A DNA stretch of 8,828 bases from Acetobacter sp. CAG:977. GTDB lineage: Bacteria > Pseudomonadota > Alphaproteobacteria > CAAGCB01 > CAG-977. Below are positions 6,624-8,828 of the stretch, piece by piece. The notes below the pieces were generated by a model. The model saw nothing but the letters and a program-made list of their open reading frames with translations, made no database searches and was not told where the DNA came from. The translations under genes were made by a program, and so were the position numbers. The stretch covers positions 47,178-56,005 of the forward strand of contig HF994931.1 of NCBI GenBank assembly GCA_000434295.1. The letters are read 5' to 3'. Position 1 is the first letter of the stretch. Each line of letters opens with the position of its first letter.

Positions 6624-8465
6624 ATGCAAACCAATTATTCCGAAGAAAAGACCAAGAACCAAAAATTGGTTTCCTGGGTCGAAAAGATGGCAGAATTGTG
6701 CCAGCCCGACGCCGTACACTGGTGCGACGGTTCCAAAGCAGAATACGATGATTTATGCGCATTGCTGGTTAAGAAAGGGACGTTCATCAAATTAAACGAA
6801 CAAAAGCGTCCGAACAGCTATCTTGCGCGTTCCAATCCTTCCGACGTGGCCCGTGTGGAATCCCGCACGTTTATTTGTTCCGAACGCGAAATTGACGCCG
6901 GTCCGACGAACAACTGGGCAAATCCGAAAGAAATGAAGGAAAAGCTGAACGGTTTGTTCAAAGGTTGCATGCGCGGCCGTACGATGTACGTTATTCCGTT
7001 TTCGATGGGTCCCTTAGGGTCTCATATTGCGAAGATCGGCGTTGAAATCACCGATTCGCCGTACGTTGTCGTCAACATGGCGATCATGGCGCGCACGGGA
7101 CAGAAGGTTTTGGATATTTTGGGTGAAAACGGATCGTTTGTTCCGTGCATGCACTCTGTCGGTATGCCGTTGGTTGACGGTGTCAAGGATGTTCCCTGGC
7201 CTTGCAATCCGGACAACACGTACATTACGCATTTCCCCGAAACGCGCGAAATCTGGTCATTCGGTTCCGGCTACGGCGGCAATGCGCTGTTGGGCAAAAA
7301 GTGTTTGGCTTTGCGCATTGCATCGGTGCAGGCGCGCGATGAAGGCTGGCTTGCCGAACATATGCTGATTGCGGGCATTGAAAGCCCTGAAGGCGAAAAA
7401 ACCTATGTTGCAGCGGCATTCCCGAGTGCTTGCGGTAAAACGAATCTGGCTATGTTAATTCCGCCCGCTTCGTTCAAAGGATGGAAAGTCTGGACGGTCG
7501 GCGACGATATTGCGTGGCTGAAACCCGGCAAAGACGGCCGCCTGTATGCAATTAACCCCGAAGCGGGATTTTTCGGCGTTGCTCCGGGAACGTCGGAACA
7601 TACGAACTACAACGCGATGCAGTCTTGCCGCGCCAACACGATTTTCACAAACGTTGCTTTGACGGATGACGGCGACGTGTGGTGGGAAGGCATGACGGAA
7701 GAAAAGCCGGCTCATTTGATTGACTGGAAAGGCAATGATTGGACGCCGGCATCGGAAACGCCGGCGGCGCATCCGAATGCCCGCTTTACGGCTCCGGCGC
7801 GTCAGTGCCCGACGATTGATCCGAACTGGGAAAATCCGGAAGGCGTGCCCATCAGTGCTTTTATTTTCGGCGGTCGTTTGGCGCACAACACGCCTTTGGT
7901 ATACCAGTCGTTTAACTGGAGCCACGGTGTTTATTTAGCCGCGACGATGGGATCCGAAAAGACGGCGGCAGCCGAAGGTGCCGGCGGTATTCGTCGCGAT
8001 CCGTTCGCCATGTTGCCGTTCTGCGGCTATAATATGGCGGATTATTGGTCTCACTGGCTGGAAATGAAGCGTTCGGTTCCCAATGCGCCGATGATTTTCC
8101 GCGTTAACTGGTTCCGTAAGGACGAAAACGGCAAATTCATGTGGCCGGGCTACGGTGAAAACATGCGCGTTTTGAAATGGATCGTCGATCGCGTTCATAA
8201 CCGCGTCGGCGCCGTTGAAGGTCCCGTCGGCATGATGCCGCATTTCAAAGACATTACTTGGGAAGGTCTGGACTTTAACAAAGACAAGTTTGTCGCGTTA
8301 ATGTCGATTGACAAGGCTGAAGGTTTAAAAGATACGGAAGATCAGAAAAAATACTTCCGTCCCTTTATCGATCAACAGCGTCTGCCCAAAGAATTCGTTT
8401 CGGAATTAAGTTTGCTGTCCTTGCGTTTTGAACGTTCGGACGAAACTTGGGAACCGAAAGAATAA
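6624..8465 (+). CDS. pckA: Phosphoenolpyruvate carboxykinase (GTP)
   Basis: This 613-residue cytosolic enzyme converts oxaloacetate plus GTP to phosphoenolpyruvate, GDP and CO2, the entry step of gluconeogenesis (EC 4.1.1.32). It is the GTP type. The P-loop FPSACGKTN (266-274) includes the reactive Cys270. The kinase-2 motif is VGDDIAW (292-298), and the metal ligands corresponding to the animal enzyme are K226 (in LLGKKCLALR), H246 (AEHMLI) and D295. NPEAGFFGVAPGTS follows. Length is typical and no key residue is missing. The ATG at 6624 has AGAGG 8 bases upstream. It stands as its own transcription unit between a structured leader and a strong terminator, and may be controlled at the leader. 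Many alphaproteobacteria instead carry the unrelated-sequence ATP-type enzyme, also called pckA. Confidence 0.97.
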   Translation: MQTNYSEEKTKNQKLVSWVEKMAELCQPDAVHWCDGSKAEYDDLCALLVKKGTFIKLNEQKRPNSYLARSNPSDVARVESRTFICSEREIDAGPTNNWANPKEMKEKLNGLFKGCMRGRTMYVIPFSMGPLGSHIAKIGVEITDSPYVVVNMAIMARTGQKVLDILGENGSFVPCMHSVGMPLVDGVKDVPWPCNPDNTYITHFPETREIWSFGSGYGGNALLGKKCLALRIASVQARDEGWLAEHMLIAGIESPEGEKTYVAAAFPSACGKTNLAMLIPPASFKGWKVWTVGDDIAWLKPGKDGRLYAINPEAGFFGVAPGTSEHTNYNAMQSCRANTIFTNVALTDDGDVWWEGMTEEKPAHLIDWKGNDWTPASETPAAHPNARFTAPARQCPTIDPNWENPEGVPISAFIFGGRLAHNTPLVYQSFNWSHGVYLAATMGSEKTAAAEGAGGIRRDPFAMLPFCGYNMADYWSHWLEMKRSVPNAPMIFRVNWFRKDENGKFMWPGYGENMRVLKWIVDRVHNRVGAVEGPVGMMPHFKDITWEGLDFNKDKFVALMSIDKAEGLKDTEDQKKYFRPFIDQQRLPKEFVSELSLLSLRFERSDETWEPKE

Positions 8466-8481
8466 TAACGGCTGTTACACG

Positions 8482-8514
8482 AAAGAAAGGCGGATTTTTT
8501 CCGCCTTTCTTTTT
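8482..8514 (+). terminator. Strong intrinsic terminator after pckA
   Basis: A perfect 13-base-pair inverted repeat (8482-8494 with 8500-8512, loop TTTTT) has a GGCGGA/TCCGCC core and runs into a T-rich tail. It begins 17 bases after the pckA stop and separates pckA from the next gene. Confidence 0.92.
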
Positions 8515-8573
8515 GTTTTGACTTGTTTCTTTTGCTAAATTTTAGGAAAATACATTGTTTTCATCATATTTTT

Positions 8574-8579
8574 AGGGAG
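8574..8579 (+). promoter_or_regulatory. Ribosome binding site of the EYEY-repeat gene
   Basis: AGGGAG lies 10 bases before the ATG at 8590. It supports this start for a gene that is cut by the window edge. Confidence 0.6.
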
Positions 8580-8589
8580 CTTTGACATC

Positions 8590-8828
8590 ATGGCGGACGA
8601 AAAACAAACAACGGCGGACGAAACCGTTGAATATGAGTATGTGGAAGCTCCTGACGACGGAATAGAATACGAATACATTGAAGTTCCCGAAGGAACGGAA
8701 CCGGGAACGACGGACGAAACGGCTTCTGCCGATAACATAGAATACGAATACATTGAAGTCCCCGAAGAAGAAGCCGCGCCCGCTCCTGAAGCCCCCGCCG
8801 CAGAGGCAAACGAAGAAGTCGAATACGA
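8590..8828 (+). CDS. Acidic EYEY-repeat protein, 3' end outside window
   Basis: An open frame from the ATG at 8590 runs to the window end without a stop (79 codons visible). It is preceded by AGGGAG and sits downstream of the pckA terminator. The protein is very acidic, rich in Glu, Pro, Ala and Thr, with no signal peptide or membrane segment in the visible part. The motif (V/I)EYEY(V/I)E(V/A)P occurs at residues 13-21, 25-33 and 50-58, and VEY at residue 77 begins a likely fourth copy at the edge. Linkers between copies are low-complexity, such as EEEAAPAPEAPAAEA. It looks like a disordered repeat region, perhaps an N-terminal tail ahead of a folded or membrane domain that is not visible. 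I do not recognise the family. Confidence 0.75.
   Translation, partial: MADEKQTTADETVEYEYVEAPDDGIEYEYIEVPEGTEPGTTDETASADNIEYEYIEVPEEEAAPAPEAPAAEANEEVEY
8626..8828 (+). repeat. Tandem in-frame repeats encoding (V/I)EYEY(V/I)E(V/A)P
   Basis: Two 31-base copies (8662-8692 and 8737-8767) differ at one position, a silent T/C change in a valine codon. A more diverged copy starts at 8626 and a partial one at 8818. Starts are 12, 25 and 27 codons apart, all in frame. The near identity of the two central copies suggests recent duplication or ongoing homogenisation. Confidence 0.8.

Noticed and set aside
7455..7925. 156-residue minus-strand frame inside pckA
   Set aside because: It is arginine-rich antisense to a conserved enzyme, with no domain and no supporting context.
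8583..8588. TTGACA-like box just before the ATG at 8590
   Set aside because: It is too close to the start codon to act as a -35 for this gene and lies between the ribosome binding site and the ATG.
8535..8753. Minus-strand frame with a repeated MYSYS motif opposite the EYEY gene
   Set aside because: The repeat is the complement of the plus-strand repeat. The plus strand has a ribosome binding site and a fitting start, while this frame has no support.

Overview
The window looks like ordinary chromosomal DNA from an alphaproteobacterium of moderate GC content, possibly a host-associated or uncultured lineage. That placement is inferred from protein style only: the response regulator and histidine kinase resemble alphaproteobacterial OmpR/PetR-EnvZ proteins, and the ComM and ATP-grasp/alpha-E proteins also fit. 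No rRNA, tRNA, CRISPR array, insertion sequence or prophage gene is visible. Genes are tightly packed and no gap exceeds about 140 bases.

Layout. (1) On the minus strand (7-2399), a circularly permuted ATP-grasp protein is followed, with a 7-base overlap, by an alpha-E (DUF403) protein. These are two members of the predicted peptide-ligase/Anbu proteasome-like gene cluster. The usual partners, a transglutaminase-like protein and the Anbu peptidase, would lie beyond the left edge. (2) A compact divergent promoter region (2400-2516) separates this operon from a plus-strand pair: a small unrecognised lipoprotein and, 4 bases later, comM (YifB), the helicase used in natural transformation. (3) An OmpR-type response regulator and an EnvZ-like sensor kinase follow as a two-gene operon (4408-6485). 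(4) A 138-base leader contains a repeated word and a complementary word that could form two mutually exclusive structures. It precedes pckA, a GTP-type phosphoenolpyruvate carboxykinase, which ends at a strong intrinsic terminator. (5) At the right edge begins an acidic protein with recurring EYEY(I/V)E(V/A)P motifs, cut off by the window end.

How the genes relate. The ATP-grasp/alpha-E pair probably makes or attaches a peptide-like product. The lipoprotein-comM pair and the two-component system look like separate units. The kinase-to-pckA order recalls the ChvG/ChvI-pckA neighbourhood of rhizobia, but the kinase here looks EnvZ-like and the carboxykinase is the GTP type, so direct regulation of pckA by this pair is only a possibility. 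The points most worth following up are the possible switch in the pckA leader, the incomplete ATP-grasp/alpha-E system, and the EYEY-repeat protein.
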